Source of the DNA: an uncultured bacterium
Lineage (GTDB): Bacteria; Acidobacteriota; Thermoanaerobaculia; Multivoradales; J023
Length of the DNA: 61,553 nt
Direction: 5' to 3'
Assembly (NCBI GenBank): GCA_937948815.1
Contig: CALFAM010000161.1
Location: forward strand, 1-61,553
The translations under genes were made by a program, and so were the position numbers. Under the pieces are notes generated by a model. It ran no database searches and was not told where the DNA came from. It saw only the letters and a list, made by a program, of their open reading frames with translations. The first letter of the stretch is position 1, and each line of letters begins with the position of its first letter. Positions 9,438 to 18,459 of the stretch are shown one piece after another.

Positions 9438-12374
9438 CTAGAAGCGCGCTCCGATCCAGAACGCGGACTCGAATTCCGAGAGCGACGATTCGAGGTCCCA
9501 GCGCTTGGCGAAGTCGAAGTTCAGCGACACGCCCAGGAACCGGATGGTCACACCGTATCCGAACGATGCCACACAGCCGCCGAGCCGATCGTTGTCGCTG
9601 TCGTAGCAATCAAAATTGGTCTCGACCGGCGGCACACCGAACGGAACGGCCACATCGACGGGATCGGGGAACTCAGCGCCTCCGATATCGAGGAAGAAGA
9701 CGCCACGAATGCCCTCGAAGCGAAGAATCGGGAAGGCGAGCTGGTCGATCAGCGGGAAGCGGAATTCGATATTCGCATACCAGGACCGGGTACCCGCGAA
9801 GTCGCGGAAATCGAATCCGCGAATCGTATCCAGCCCGCCGATGAAGAACGGCGTCGGGAAATTGCCGTCCCGCTCGCCGTAGAAGAGCCGGAAGGCAAAG
9901 TTACTCCGCCGCGTCACCGGGATGTACTTGCGCGCGTCGATCGTGAACGACGTCTCCAGGGTGCCGCTCTCGTCGAGATCCGGCGCGTAGCTGGCGCTGG
10001 CCCGGAAGAGATGCCCGCTGATCGCGCCCCAGGGCGAGTACAGCGCGGTATCGCTGACGAAGGCAGCGCTCACGATCGGGTACTCGTCTTCACGCGGCAC
10101 GATGTACGGAACGATGTTGCCCGCCGAATCGATGGCATTGGCAAAGGTGTCGAACTCACGCAGGTTGAATCCAGCACCGAACTCGAATCGCCGCTTGAGC
10201 GAGATCGGATAGTTGACCCGTGCTCCAACACCGGTCAGCCGGAAGACTTCCGCCCGGTCGAGACCCTGGCCCGTCCGCGGATCGCGCAGCACACCGAAGA
10301 ACCGCGTGTCGAAGATCGACGCGCTCCACTGCCAGCGCCGCGAAAGGTCGAGGTACGTGGCGTTGAAGTCGGAGAACGAGTCGATTGCCGCGACATCCGC
10401 CAGGATCCGGCGGTCACCGAGATAGTCACTCCACGACAGCAAGACGCGTCCGACGAAGATGTTGTTCGACGAGATGCCAGCAAATGTCTGCGCATCATCG
10501 AGGAAAAACTTGAAGCCACCGTACTTGTCGACGTTGGCATCGTCGAGACTGACTTCGATGTCCGGCTCGAAGCGCGGCAGCTCAGCGGTGATGGTCGGTT
10601 CTTCGGTCGTGAAATCGGCGCGACGCGGCGGCTTGACCGGCTCGTCGACATCCGTCATGTAGAGATCGAAGCTTCGCTTCCAGTAGCCGTTGTAGACCAG
10701 CCGCTCGCCACCATCCGGCAAGGGCAGCACGGTCGGACGATCGCAGGCGGTCACCACATCGGTGTACTGGTTGATCAGGCCGTTCTCGAGGTCGAGTCCG
10801 TAGATGTTGTCCACGCCATCGCGATCGCTGGTGAAGTAGATGCGGTTGCCGTCGGGCGAGAACACCGGTTCCTTGTCGTTGAACTCACCGGCGGTCAGGG
10901 CATAGCGCTTCGACGGATCATCGGGGTCGAGGCGGAAGAGGTGGGTGTACTCACCCACAAAGGTCGTATAGGCCAGCCACTTGCCGTCGCCCGAGAACGT
11001 CGGCGCTGTGTCGAACGGCTCGTCGTTGGTGATGTTCGTGATCTCGAGACTGTCGAGATCGACCCGGAAGAGATCGTGCTGCCCGTTGAGGTTCCCCGAG
11101 AACACGATGGCATTCTCGTTCGGATCCCAGGTCGGCGTTCGCGCCTGCTCGATCTCCATGTCGATGACCCGCTTGAGACCACCGTTGAGGACATCGATGA
11201 GGACCAGGCTGTTGAAGCCTTCGCGACGGCCGAACGCGGCAATGAAGTTGCCGTCCGGTGAGAAGGCAAGATCGGAGCCTGGCTGCTTGGTGCTCGAGGA
11301 GACGATACGCTCGATTTGCTTGTCGAAGCCCTTGGTCAGCACCTTCAACCGCGTGCGTCGCGTGGCATCGAAGAGCGAGATGTCCGTCTCGCCTTTGTCG
11401 GTGGTAATCGACGCTACGAGGTCGCCGCCTGGTGAGGCGACCGGCGAAAACTCCTGCCCGCCCCGCTGGCCGTCGCCAAGCCGGAAGGGGCGGCCGAAGT
11501 CACCGGGCTCGCCGGTTTCGACCAGCTCGGTGAGGTAGCGCTTGCGCAGCCATCGACGCAGCTCGAGATTGAAGTCCTCCGCATCCATGCGGAAGACACG
11601 CTCGATCGCCCGCCCGACGTTGCCGCCGATGGTATTGCGCATCTCATAGAGGAAGTCGACCACGGTCTCCTTGCCCCAGCGCTCTTCGATGAAGTCGAAA
11701 ACGGCATGCCCGAATCGATAGGCAAGGTAGCCGCCGACGCCTTGCTGCACCGAGGGGATCTGGTCATTGACCACCATGTCGCGGATGAACTTGCGCTCGG
11801 TCGGCGACTCGTCGTCTCCGAAGTAGCTGGCCATGCCCTCCATGAACCACTGCGGTGGACCGCCCCGCAACCCAGCGCCCAAGCGGCCGCGGAACAGGAT
11901 GTGGAACTGGAAGATGTGGGTGAGCTCGTGCTTCATGAGCGCATAGAGATCCGGATCCGGCAGGTCCATCGGCATCACCATGCGGAAGCGCGACGGTACG
12001 GCGAAGGCCACGGCGCCTTCCGGGACACCATTGAGAATGATGTTGTTCTGCAGGAACGCCGAGTGCGTCTGGTAGATGATCAGCGTCGTCGGATCTTGGA
12101 TCTGAAAATCGAAGGTGCGCGAGAGCTCGTCGTACGCACTCTCGGCGAACGACACGGCCTTCTGCAGCAGCGCGGACTCTTCTTCGTAGTAGTGCACGTC
12201 GAAGTGAGGCGCGTGGTAGACCTTCCAATCGGTGAAGTCACGATATCGAACGCGATTCTTCCCAAACTGGGCTTCAGCCGGGCCAGCGATGAGCGAACCC
12301 ATCGCGAGCAGCGCGATCACGAATGCCGCGGCTGCCACCGGGCGCGTTTGGGGATGACGAAAACGGGTCACCAT
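9438..12374 (-). CDS. Outer-membrane protein: MA-type peptidase, TolB-like propeller and BamA-like barrel
   Basis: A 978-residue exported protein. After a signal peptide ending near AEAQF comes a gluzincin-like domain with HELTH (149-153) and a downstream WFMEGMASYF segment that could supply the third ligand. Next are WD40-like/PD40 beta-propeller repeats (about 290-560; blades such as SPDGNRIYFTSDRDG). The C-terminal half looks like a surface-antigen/BamA-type barrel: RGFDFRDFAGTR, ENIEFRFPL-like strands, and a final aromatic strand ending WIGARF. ATG 12374 follows GAGGAGG by only three bases; the next codon, GTG, has better spacing and may be the true start. The operon partners are an exported protein and a TPR protein. 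Function is unknown; a role in envelope proteolysis or outer-membrane assembly is inferred. Confidence 0.8.
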   Translation of the reverse strand: MVTRFRHPQTRPVAAAAFVIALLAMGSLIAGPAEAQFGKNRVRYRDFTDWKVYHAPHFDVHYYEEESALLQKAVSFAESAYDELSRTFDFQIQDPTTLIIYQTHSAFLQNNIILNGVPEGAVAFAVPSRFRMVMPMDLPDPDLYALMKHELTHIFQFHILFRGRLGAGLRGGPPQWFMEGMASYFGDDESPTERKFIRDMVVNDQIPSVQQGVGGYLAYRFGHAVFDFIEERWGKETVVDFLYEMRNTIGGNVGRAIERVFRMDAEDFNLELRRWLRKRYLTELVETGEPGDFGRPFRLGDGQRGGQEFSPVASPGGDLVASITTDKGETDISLFDATRRTRLKVLTKGFDKQIERIVSSSTKQPGSDLAFSPDGNFIAAFGRREGFNSLVLIDVLNGGLKRVIDMEIEQARTPTWDPNENAIVFSGNLNGQHDLFRVDLDSLEITNITNDEPFDTAPTFSGDGKWLAYTTFVGEYTHLFRLDPDDPSKRYALTAGEFNDKEPVFSPDGNRIYFTSDRDGVDNIYGLDLENGLINQYTDVVTACDRPTVLPLPDGGERLVYNGYWKRSFDLYMTDVDEPVKPPRRADFTTEEPTITAELPRFEPDIEVSLDDANVDKYGGFKFFLDDAQTFAGISSNNIFVGRVLLSWSDYLGDRRILADVAAIDSFSDFNATYLDLSRRWQWSASIFDTRFFGVLRDPRTGQGLDRAEVFRLTGVGARVNYPISLKRRFEFGAGFNLREFDTFANAIDSAGNIVPYIVPREDEYPIVSAAFVSDTALYSPWGAISGHLFRASASYAPDLDESGTLETSFTIDARKYIPVTRRSNFAFRLFYGERDGNFPTPFFIGGLDTIRGFDFRDFAGTRSWYANIEFRFPLIDQLAFPILRFEGIRGVFFLDIGGAEFPDPVDVAVPFGVPPVETNFDCYDSDNDRLGGCVASFGYGVTIRFLGVSLNFDFAKRWDLESSLSEFESAFWIGARF

Positions 12375-12407
12375 CAGCCTCCTCGGGCGGGTTGGGAGCA
12401 TTGCGCG

Positions 12408-13115
12408 CTACTGTGCGAACAGCACGCGAGTCGCCTGGACGCGCTTCTGCGCAAAGATACCGGCGATCCGGTCTTCGAGGGCATAGAGGTTCTGGAACAT
12501 GCCGACCAGCGGGTCAGCGGCTTCACCCTCGTACTGCTTGAAATCTTTGAAGTTGTCGTCGTGAATCAGCTCGCCGGTGCGGCCATCGTAGACCTGCATC
12601 ACGATGTCGTACTCGAAGCCGGTCTCCTCGACCAGCACCTGGCGCCGATACGGGCGGCCGTCGTAGGGCGAGGTGTACTCTTCCGTGCGGTAGCCGCTGC
12701 GATCTTGGATGTCGAAGTCGAGGCTACCGACGAGAATCACGTCCGCCTGGATTTGCTCGCCGAGGGCACGCCAGAAATCGGCGTCGCGCGACAGCATCTC
12801 GAGGTCGTAACTCGGAAGCTGGACGGGCCCCGGCTCGACGACCTTGAGGGGCGTATCGCGGCGCATCAGCTTGATCAGGTAGCGCTCGAACTCGGCTTGG
12901 ACGTCGATATCGCGGCCCGGGATCTGCCCTTCGCCCTCGCCGCTGACGACAATGAAGGGAATCGCCGCGACCGTGCGCCGATTCTCCAGGTCGATGCGCG
13001 CTTTCACGGGCAGGCTCAGGCGGACTTCCACGCCGTCGGCGGCGGTCACCGGAACCGCGGTTGCCAACAACAAGCTCGAGGCCAGCGCCAATCGAAGCAT
13101 TCTGCGAGCCGACAT
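12408..13115 (-). CDS. Exported protein of unknown function, CsgG/TolB-N-like
   Basis: A 235-residue protein with a signal peptide (MSARRMLRLALASS onward, cleavage after VTAAD or nearby). The start is fixed by GGAGAGG six bases upstream. The mature part alternates beta strands and helices: AAIPFIVVSGEG, a helical stretch that includes EFERYLIKLMRR, then QADVILVGSLDFDIQDR and YDIVMQVYDGRTGELIH. This resembles the anticodon-binding-like fold of CsgG, LpoB and TolB N-terminal domains, though no lipobox is present. It lies between the TPR gene and the barrel protein gene on one strand and probably acts with them in the periplasm. The family assignment is tentative. Confidence 0.75.
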   Translation of the reverse strand: MSARRMLRLALASSLLLATAVPVTAADGVEVRLSLPVKARIDLENRRTVAAIPFIVVSGEGEGQIPGRDIDVQAEFERYLIKLMRRDTPLKVVEPGPVQLPSYDLEMLSRDADFWRALGEQIQADVILVGSLDFDIQDRSGYRTEEYTSPYDGRPYRRQVLVEETGFEYDIVMQVYDGRTGELIHDDNFKDFKQYEGEAADPLVGMFQNLYALEDRIAGIFAQKRVQATRVLFAQ

Positions 13116-13261
13116 GTTCCTCTCCTTCAGGCGGTCGAATGGGGAACGGTTTGGAAGAGAAGTTGCGTGCACGGTCGATGCCAGGCTCGAATCGCTTGTC
13201 CTAGCCACGTCCGCGTCGCCGGCCGAGGGCGATGGTGTCCTCGTGGAGGGTCGGACCGGCG

Positions 13262-13696
13262 TCACGAACTGGCATCCTCAGCGCGTGCGTCTTCGCCTTC
13301 CGCCGTGACCGCGCCATCCGCCGGATCGGGCCGGAAGTTGCGATAGAAGTCGACGAATCGCGCGTAGTTCTGACGTAGCTCGGCGTTTCCAGGATCGATC
13401 TTGACCGCGTCCTGATAGACCTCCAGGGCCTTCTCGAAGAGGCCCAATGCCTCATAGGCAACGGCCATGTTGTTCAGCGTTCGGCCGTTGCTCGGCTCGA
13501 TCCGGTTGGCCTGTTTGAAGCGAAAGAGCGCTTCTTGCCAAAGACCGCGTTGGGCCATCTTCACGCCGAAGTCGAGCTGGGCCTTGGCTGATGCCGGATC
13601 CGAGTCGCCGAGTGCGGCGGAGGTCGGCAGAAGGGCCAGTGCCCCGAGCAGTAGCCAGGGCAGGATCATGGTGGGCTTGCAGTTGCGCGTATTCAT
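13262..13696 (-). CDS. Exported TPR-repeat protein
   Basis: A 144-residue protein beginning MNTRNCKP, with a hydrophobic signal segment (MILPWLLLGALALLP). At least two tetratricopeptide repeats follow, including GRTLNNMAVAYEALGLFEKALEVYQDAVKI-type helices, ending in an acidic tail. TPRs mediate protein-protein contacts. It is the first gene of the operon with the exported protein and the barrel protein and may be their periplasmic scaffold. A perfect 8-base inverted repeat lies 32-59 bases upstream of the start. Confidence 0.8.
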   Translation of the reverse strand: MNTRNCKPTMILPWLLLGALALLPTSAALGDSDPASAKAQLDFGVKMAQRGLWQEALFRFKQANRIEPSNGRTLNNMAVAYEALGLFEKALEVYQDAVKIDPGNAELRQNYARFVDFYRNFRPDPADGAVTAEGEDARAEDASS

Positions 13697-14046
13697 CGCG
13701 GACGTCCTCGAGCGGTACCGCCACAGCAACCATCCACGGGGTGTCGCGGATGGTTCGAAGGCGGCGTACGCTTGGTCAGAGCCTTCGGAAGTATATACCT
13801 ACCCTCTACCTCGTCTGGATTGCCAGGATGCTGGGCCGAGACGGCACCGGCCGGCCACGAGATCACGTCCCAGACGAAGCTGACGACACCGCCGCGGCAC
13901 GCGTCCCGCACCGATCAGCGTGCCTCCCCAGCGCGTCGATGCCCCGTGCGCCCGAGATTTCTGTTGGCTTTCCATCTGCCGGTGCGTTTCTTGGGGGTGA
14001 AGGACAGCCTGACCTGCCGTCAGCATGTCCCCTCAGGAGCGCATCC
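13697..14046. other. divergent intergenic region between the TPR operon and dprA
   Basis: No gene is supported in this 350-base gap. It contains a perfect inverted repeat AACCATCC (13728-13735) / GGATGGTT (13748-13755) close to the TPR gene start, and an AT-rich GTATATAC patch near 13793. Either could belong to the divergent promoters, but no complete -35/-10 pair was found. Confidence 0.6.
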
Positions 14047-15345
14047 ATGTCCGAGTCACCGCAACGAAACCTGCTCATTGCCCTGGCAATGTCGCCCCTC
14101 CACCGTGCCGTCATTTGCCGCCTCGGAACGACCGTTCGAGTGTGGGCCTCGGTTCGCGGCGTCGCCGCTACCCGCGAGACCGCCCAGCGCCTTGGGGTAC
14201 CGATCACCCAGCTCCGACGGGCACTGGACCTTCGTCGTCACGCGGGCACGTTGGCGCGTGAGGAGACCCGTCTGGCCGATCAGGCGGAAGCGCGCATCGT
14301 GACCATTCTCGACCATGACTACCCGGCCGACTTTCGCACGCTCCCCTTGCCGCCGCCCGTCCTCTACCTGCGCGGCACGCTGATACCGGAACGTCCCGCG
14401 TCCACGGATGCTGGTTCGGCAGCGCAGGCACCGGGGGATGCCGTGACGGAAGGGCCGACGTCCGCGGCACACGCGCCCCCGACGATCGCGATGGTCGGGA
14501 GTCGCACCCCTGATCACTATGGGAAGACCTGCGCTGAGCGCTTCGCCCGAAGCCTCGCGGCAGCAGGTCTGACGATCGCCTCGGGCTTTGCGAGAGGCGT
14601 CGACCAAGCCTGCCACCGTGCGGCTCTCGACAGCCCCGACGGCCGCACGGTTGCCGTGCTCGGCTGCGGAATCGACATCGACTACCCATCCCGCAGCCGA
14701 CACTTGGCCAACGCGATCTCCAGTCGCGGCGCGCTCCTGACCGAGTTGCCGATGGGTACCGAGCCTCGCCCCCACCACTTTCCCATGCGCAACCGCCTGA
14801 TCGCCGCGCTCGGGATCGGCGTCGTGGTCGTGCAGGCCAAGGTTCGGTCTGGAAGCCTGGTCACCGCCCATCACGCCCTCGACCTCGGCCGCGACGTGTG
14901 GGCGATTCCGGGCCCGATCGACTCGGCCCTCGCCGGCGGCCCCAATGGCTTGATCGCGGACGGCGCGATGTTGGTCCAAGCGCCCGAGGAGATCCTCACC
15001 ACCTTGTCCCTCGGCGCGCAGCAGACACTCTTCCCGTCCTGCAAGGGGAAGAGCCGGAAGGTAGCGAAGGCTGGGCCGAAAGCCGCATGCCTCGAGACGA
15101 CCACCGCCCGTGGGATGACCGAAGCGGGCGCGGCCAAGCCTCGCGGTGCCTCACCGAACGCCCCCGCGCCACGGGGTCTGCCTCGGCAGATCCTCGACGC
15201 CCTCGAAGGCCGTGCCCCTTGCACGGTCGAAAGTCTGGCCGAGGGTCTGACGACACCCGTCGATCGCATTCTGGTGGCGCTACTCGAGCTCGAGCTCGCC
15301 GGACTCGTCGATCGTCTTCCGGGCCCGCTCTACGCGCGACTCTGA
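14047..15345 (+). CDS. dprA: DNA-processing protein DprA
   Basis: Rossmann-fold protein that loads RecA on single-stranded DNA entering during transformation; also widespread in non-competent bacteria. The start has AGGAG eight bases upstream. The core shows GSRTPDHYG, SGFARGVDQACH, PMRNRLIAAL and AIPGPI, followed by a C-terminal winged helix (LPRQILDALEG onward). A low-complexity Ala/Pro/Thr stretch of about 30 residues interrupts the region just before the Rossmann core, and a basic linker precedes the winged helix, giving 432 residues against about 370 usual. It lies upstream of the trmFO-xerC-hslVU group, as in many Deltaproteobacteria and Firmicutes, but topA is not present next to it. 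Confidence 0.95.
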   Translation: MSESPQRNLLIALAMSPLHRAVICRLGTTVRVWASVRGVAATRETAQRLGVPITQLRRALDLRRHAGTLAREETRLADQAEARIVTILDHDYPADFRTLPLPPPVLYLRGTLIPERPASTDAGSAAQAPGDAVTEGPTSAAHAPPTIAMVGSRTPDHYGKTCAERFARSLAAAGLTIASGFARGVDQACHRAALDSPDGRTVAVLGCGIDIDYPSRSRHLANAISSRGALLTELPMGTEPRPHHFPMRNRLIAALGIGVVVVQAKVRSGSLVTAHHALDLGRDVWAIPGPIDSALAGGPNGLIADGAMLVQAPEEILTTLSLGAQQTLFPSCKGKSRKVAKAGPKAACLETTTARGMTEAGAAKPRGASPNAPAPRGLPRQILDALEGRAPCTVESLAEGLTTPVDRILVALLELELAGLVDRLPGPLYARL

Positions 15346-15383
15346 CCCCATGCGCTCCTTTCCGATATCGGGCAGCAGCATGG

Positions 15384-15389
15384 TAAGGT
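15384..15389 (+). promoter_or_regulatory. candidate -10 of a leaderless promoter (radical SAM gene)
   Basis: TAAGGT ends exactly six bases before the ATG at 15396, with no ribosome binding site in between. This spacing would put the transcript start on the A of the ATG. No convincing -35 is present. Three other genes here show the same arrangement. Confidence 0.45.
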
Positions 15390-15395
15390 GCGACA

Positions 15396-16535
15396 ATGAC
15401 AGCCTTTGGCCCTACCGCCCAAACGGGCTCGCCCTGCCATCAACGCTCGCCGGCCGCCTCGGCCGCGCAGGAGCGTGTCGAACCCTTCCTCCACGTCGAG
15501 GATCAACGGATCTACAACCCGCTGGAAGATCGCGCCATCGTGGCCGGTGAGCCAGACTTCGCCGAGCTACTCGCACTCGCGGGCGGTGCCATGGAGGTAC
15601 CCCAGCTCACACCCGAAGTCCGCGAGCGTCTGGTCGCGAGCAAATGGGTGGTTCCGGATCTCGACGACCTGGGTACGCGCTACCGGCTCAAGTACGTCTC
15701 GTTCGAAGCGCATACGGTGTGCAACCAGGGCTGCTACTTCTGCCCGGTTTCGGAGCATCGCCGCGAGCCCTACTTCATGGCCACCGACTTCTACGAATCG
15801 GTCGTTCAGCAACTCGCCGAATTCAAGTCGACGATCGAGGGCGTCTCGATGATCCACTACAACGAGCCAACCGCCGACAAGCGGTTCGTGGATCAGGTCA
15901 AGATGCTCAAGAGCTATGGCCTACCTCCAGCGGTGCTGACCAACGGCACCGGCCTGACACCCAAGCGGGTGGACGCAATCATGGAGGCGGGCGGCGTCAT
16001 CTATCTGTCGATCAACCTTTCGACACTCGATCGCGAGCGGTATGCCAAAGAGCGCGACGGCGACCATCTCAAGCTGGTGATGCGCAACCTGGACTACATG
16101 AAGGATCTGCCACTGGCGCCGCAGATGGAGATCGTGGTCTTGGGCAAGGGTGACGCCGAGCACAAACAGGACATGGCCGAGATCGAAGCTCGCTTCGCCG
16201 GCTCGCGTTTTGAAGTGAAGTACTACGAGGTCATGGACCGCGCGGGCAATGTCGGCGTCGGAATCCGGCCCCCTTCCGCCCACGTGAAGTTGCGCGGGTG
16301 CGAGCAGACCGGCTCCCGGCCGCTGCAGTGGGCGCACATTACTCCTCACGGCAAGCTCGTCCTCTGCTGCCAGGACTACCACGATCACCACGTCGTCGGA
16401 AATCTCCACGAGCAGAGTCTGGCGGAGATCCTGGAAGGGCCGGAGATCGCCAAGCTCCGTCGCTGGGTCTATGGTGTCGACGAGGCGCCCGCCGACTTCA
16501 TCTGCCGCAACTGCATCTACGCGCTGACGCGGTAA
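15396..16535 (+). CDS. Radical SAM/SPASM-domain protein
   Basis: A 379-residue enzyme predicted to cleave S-adenosylmethionine with a [4Fe-4S] cluster held by the CNQGCYFC motif (C109, C113, C116). A TIM-barrel core follows (MIHYNEPTAD, VLTNGTGLT, SINLSTLD). The C-terminal part is SPASM-like: RGCEQTGSRPLQW, LVLCCQDY, NLHEQSLAEILEG and FICRNC provide cysteines for auxiliary clusters. SPASM proteins modify peptides or carbohydrates; no precursor peptide was found nearby. The glycosyltransferase gene starts six bases after its stop and overlaps an aldo-keto reductase gene, suggesting one carbohydrate or secondary-metabolite pathway. The substrate is unknown. Confidence 0.9.
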   Translation: MTAFGPTAQTGSPCHQRSPAASAAQERVEPFLHVEDQRIYNPLEDRAIVAGEPDFAELLALAGGAMEVPQLTPEVRERLVASKWVVPDLDDLGTRYRLKYVSFEAHTVCNQGCYFCPVSEHRREPYFMATDFYESVVQQLAEFKSTIEGVSMIHYNEPTADKRFVDQVKMLKSYGLPPAVLTNGTGLTPKRVDAIMEAGGVIYLSINLSTLDRERYAKERDGDHLKLVMRNLDYMKDLPLAPQMEIVVLGKGDAEHKQDMAEIEARFAGSRFEVKYYEVMDRAGNVGVGIRPPSAHVKLRGCEQTGSRPLQWAHITPHGKLVLCCQDYHDHHVVGNLHEQSLAEILEGPEIAKLRRWVYGVDEAPADFICRNCIYALTR

Positions 16536-16541
16536 ACGCTC

Positions 16542-17564
16542 GTGCGTCCGCCGCAGACGCGCAGGATTTTCTACCTCGCGCCTGACTTCGACCGCCCGAG
16601 CTGGGGGGTCGGCTTGCTCTACGGCCACGTTCGGCTACTCCGTGATCGCGGCTGGCACGCCTCCGTGCTCCACCACCGACGCCCCTTCCGCGTCGAATGG
16701 CTCGAAGACGCGCCGCCCTGCGACCACCTGGACGACCCCTCACTCGACTTCGCCGACTCGGACATCCTGGTCTGCCCCGAGGTGCTCGCCCACGAGGATG
16801 CGGTCGCGCGCTTTCCCGGCCTGACCGTGCTCTTCGTCCAGGGGACCTATCCCCTCTTCGCCTCCATTCAGGGGCGCAAGGCGCTCGAGGGACTCGGTTT
16901 CGACCGGGCAATGACCATCCTGCCCCATGCCCGCGCGGTGCTGACGCGCTTCTTCGGGATCGATACGGCAGTCGTGCCACCGTTCATCGCGCCGTACTTC
17001 TTCGACGCGTCGCTCGATCAGCAGCGCGCTCGGCGTGTGCTTCTTCACGTCAAGCCCGACTACGAGAAGGCGGGCTTCCTCGATCGCCAAATCTTCGAGA
17101 CGCTGTGGTCCGAAGGGCCGACCCGCGGATGGGAGCTCGACCGATTCGGCGGGCTCGACCATGGCCAGGTCGCAGCTCGTATGGCCGATTCGACCTTCTT
17201 GGTCAATCTCAACGTGCTCGAGGCCTTCAACACCACAGTCCCCGAAGCCATGGCCGCAGGATGTATTCCGCTTTGCTACGAGGCTGTCGGCGGGCGCGAC
17301 TTCCTGGTGGATGGCGAGAATGCCTTTGTCTTTCCGAATGGCGACATCGTGCCGCTCATCGAGCGTCTTTTCGCGTTGATCGAGCATGGCGCCCCGCACC
17401 AGCAGCTCAAGCGTCTGCGTGCAAGCGCACGGGCGACCGCCGAGCGCTACCGTGAATGCGCCACCGGCGAAGCCTTGGAACGCTTCTTCCGGCACCCCGT
17501 CGAGGTCACCCAGTCGGCCGCGACCCGCAGCCCAGCAGACGGCTCTGATGAACGCACCAGCTGA
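16542..17564 (+). CDS. Glycosyltransferase, GT4-like
   Basis: A 340-residue predicted GT-B-fold glycosyltransferase beginning at GTG (VRPPQTRRIFYLAPDF). The C-terminal half contains the donor-binding pattern FLVNLNVLEAFNTTVPEAMAAGCIPLCYEAVGG, shown here only by its key parts: LEAFNTTVPEAMAAGCIP (an E-x7-E type motif) followed by VDGENAFVF. The N-terminal acceptor domain is less conserved. It starts six bases after the radical SAM gene, and its 3' end overlaps the aldo-keto reductase gene by 17 bases. The nucleotide sugar and acceptor cannot be deduced. Confidence 0.8.
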   Translation: MRPPQTRRIFYLAPDFDRPSWGVGLLYGHVRLLRDRGWHASVLHHRRPFRVEWLEDAPPCDHLDDPSLDFADSDILVCPEVLAHEDAVARFPGLTVLFVQGTYPLFASIQGRKALEGLGFDRAMTILPHARAVLTRFFGIDTAVVPPFIAPYFFDASLDQQRARRVLLHVKPDYEKAGFLDRQIFETLWSEGPTRGWELDRFGGLDHGQVAARMADSTFLVNLNVLEAFNTTVPEAMAAGCIPLCYEAVGGRDFLVDGENAFVFPNGDIVPLIERLFALIEHGAPHQQLKRLRASARATAERYRECATGEALERFFRHPVEVTQSAATRSPADGSDERTS

Positions 17565-18459
17565 AGCCCTCCAGTTGCCCAAGCTGGGCCTTGGCTGCTC
17601 GCCGATCGACCCAGGAGGCGAGGCGCGCGATCTCGCCCCGGTCATCGACCGCGCCCTCGATCTGGGTTATGCGCTCTTCGATACCGCGGAGCTCTACGGC
17701 ACCGAGGCCGCGATCGGCGCGTCCCTGGCGCGTCGGCCCGGCGCGCGCAGCAGCGTCGTCGTGGTGAGCAAGGTCTGGTCCACGCATCACCGGCCGCACC
17801 TCGTCGAATCGGCCTGCGAACGGTCGCTGCGCCAACTCGGTCTCACCGAGCTCGACCTGATGTTGATTCACACCCCCCAGGCCTGGCGACCGCGTGATCA
17901 GCCTCCGCACCTGCTCAGCATCGAAGCCATGCAGCGTCACGCCCGCTACGGCGAAGATGGTGGCCGCTTCGTCCCGGACGACGTTCCGCTTCAGGAGACC
18001 TGGGGTGCCCTCGAGCGATTGCGCGACCGAGGTCTCGTGCGCGGCATCGGTGTCAGCAACTTCGCAGCGGCCCATCTGCGAACGGTGCTGACCACGGGCG
18101 GCCCGCCCAGCGTCCATCAAATCGCGCACTCACCCATGGCGCCGCAGACCGACGTTGCTGCGCTGTGCGCCACGCACGGCGTCACGCTCATGGCCCACTC
18201 TCCCCTTGCTGCTCCAGGCCTTCTCACCCAACCGGCTGTCGAGACGATCGCAGCAGCCAGAGGCTGGGCACCTGCTCAGGTCGTTCTGCGCTGGAACATC
18301 GAGCGCGGGGTGATTCCGCTACCGGGTACCCGATGCCATCACCACCTGGCGCAGAACCTCCAGACACTCCAGATGCGCCTCACGGAGCACGAGCGTGCAA
18401 CGCTCACCGCGCTGAGCGGGGCCTCGCTCAGCCCACCAGCCCCAGCACCGGCGCAATAG
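17548..18459 (+). CDS. Aldo/keto reductase
   Basis: NAD(P)H-dependent carbonyl reductase of 303 residues with a TIM-barrel pattern. The catalytic tetrad is D45, Y50, K75 and H108 (DTAELYG, VVSKVWS, LMLIHTP). The cofactor-binding C-terminal region shows GVSNFAAAHL and VIPLPGTRCHHHL. The start is the ATG overlapping the end of the glycosyltransferase gene. As the third gene of the radical SAM cassette it may reduce an aldehyde or ketone intermediate of the same pathway; the substrate is not evident. Confidence 0.9.
   Translation: MNAPAEALQLPKLGLGCSPIDPGGEARDLAPVIDRALDLGYALFDTAELYGTEAAIGASLARRPGARSSVVVVSKVWSTHHRPHLVESACERSLRQLGLTELDLMLIHTPQAWRPRDQPPHLLSIEAMQRHARYGEDGGRFVPDDVPLQETWGALERLRDRGLVRGIGVSNFAAAHLRTVLTTGGPPSVHQIAHSPMAPQTDVAALCATHGVTLMAHSPLAAPGLLTQPAVETIAAARGWAPAQVVLRWNIERGVIPLPGTRCHHHLAQNLQTLQMRLTEHERATLTALSGASLSPPAPAPAQ

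Noticed and set aside
7801-13346. Several long plus-strand frames opposite the metallo-hydrolase and envelope genes
   Set aside because: The minus-strand genes have signal peptides, motifs, ribosome binding sites and a terminator; the plus-strand frames have Arg/His-rich products without conserved features.
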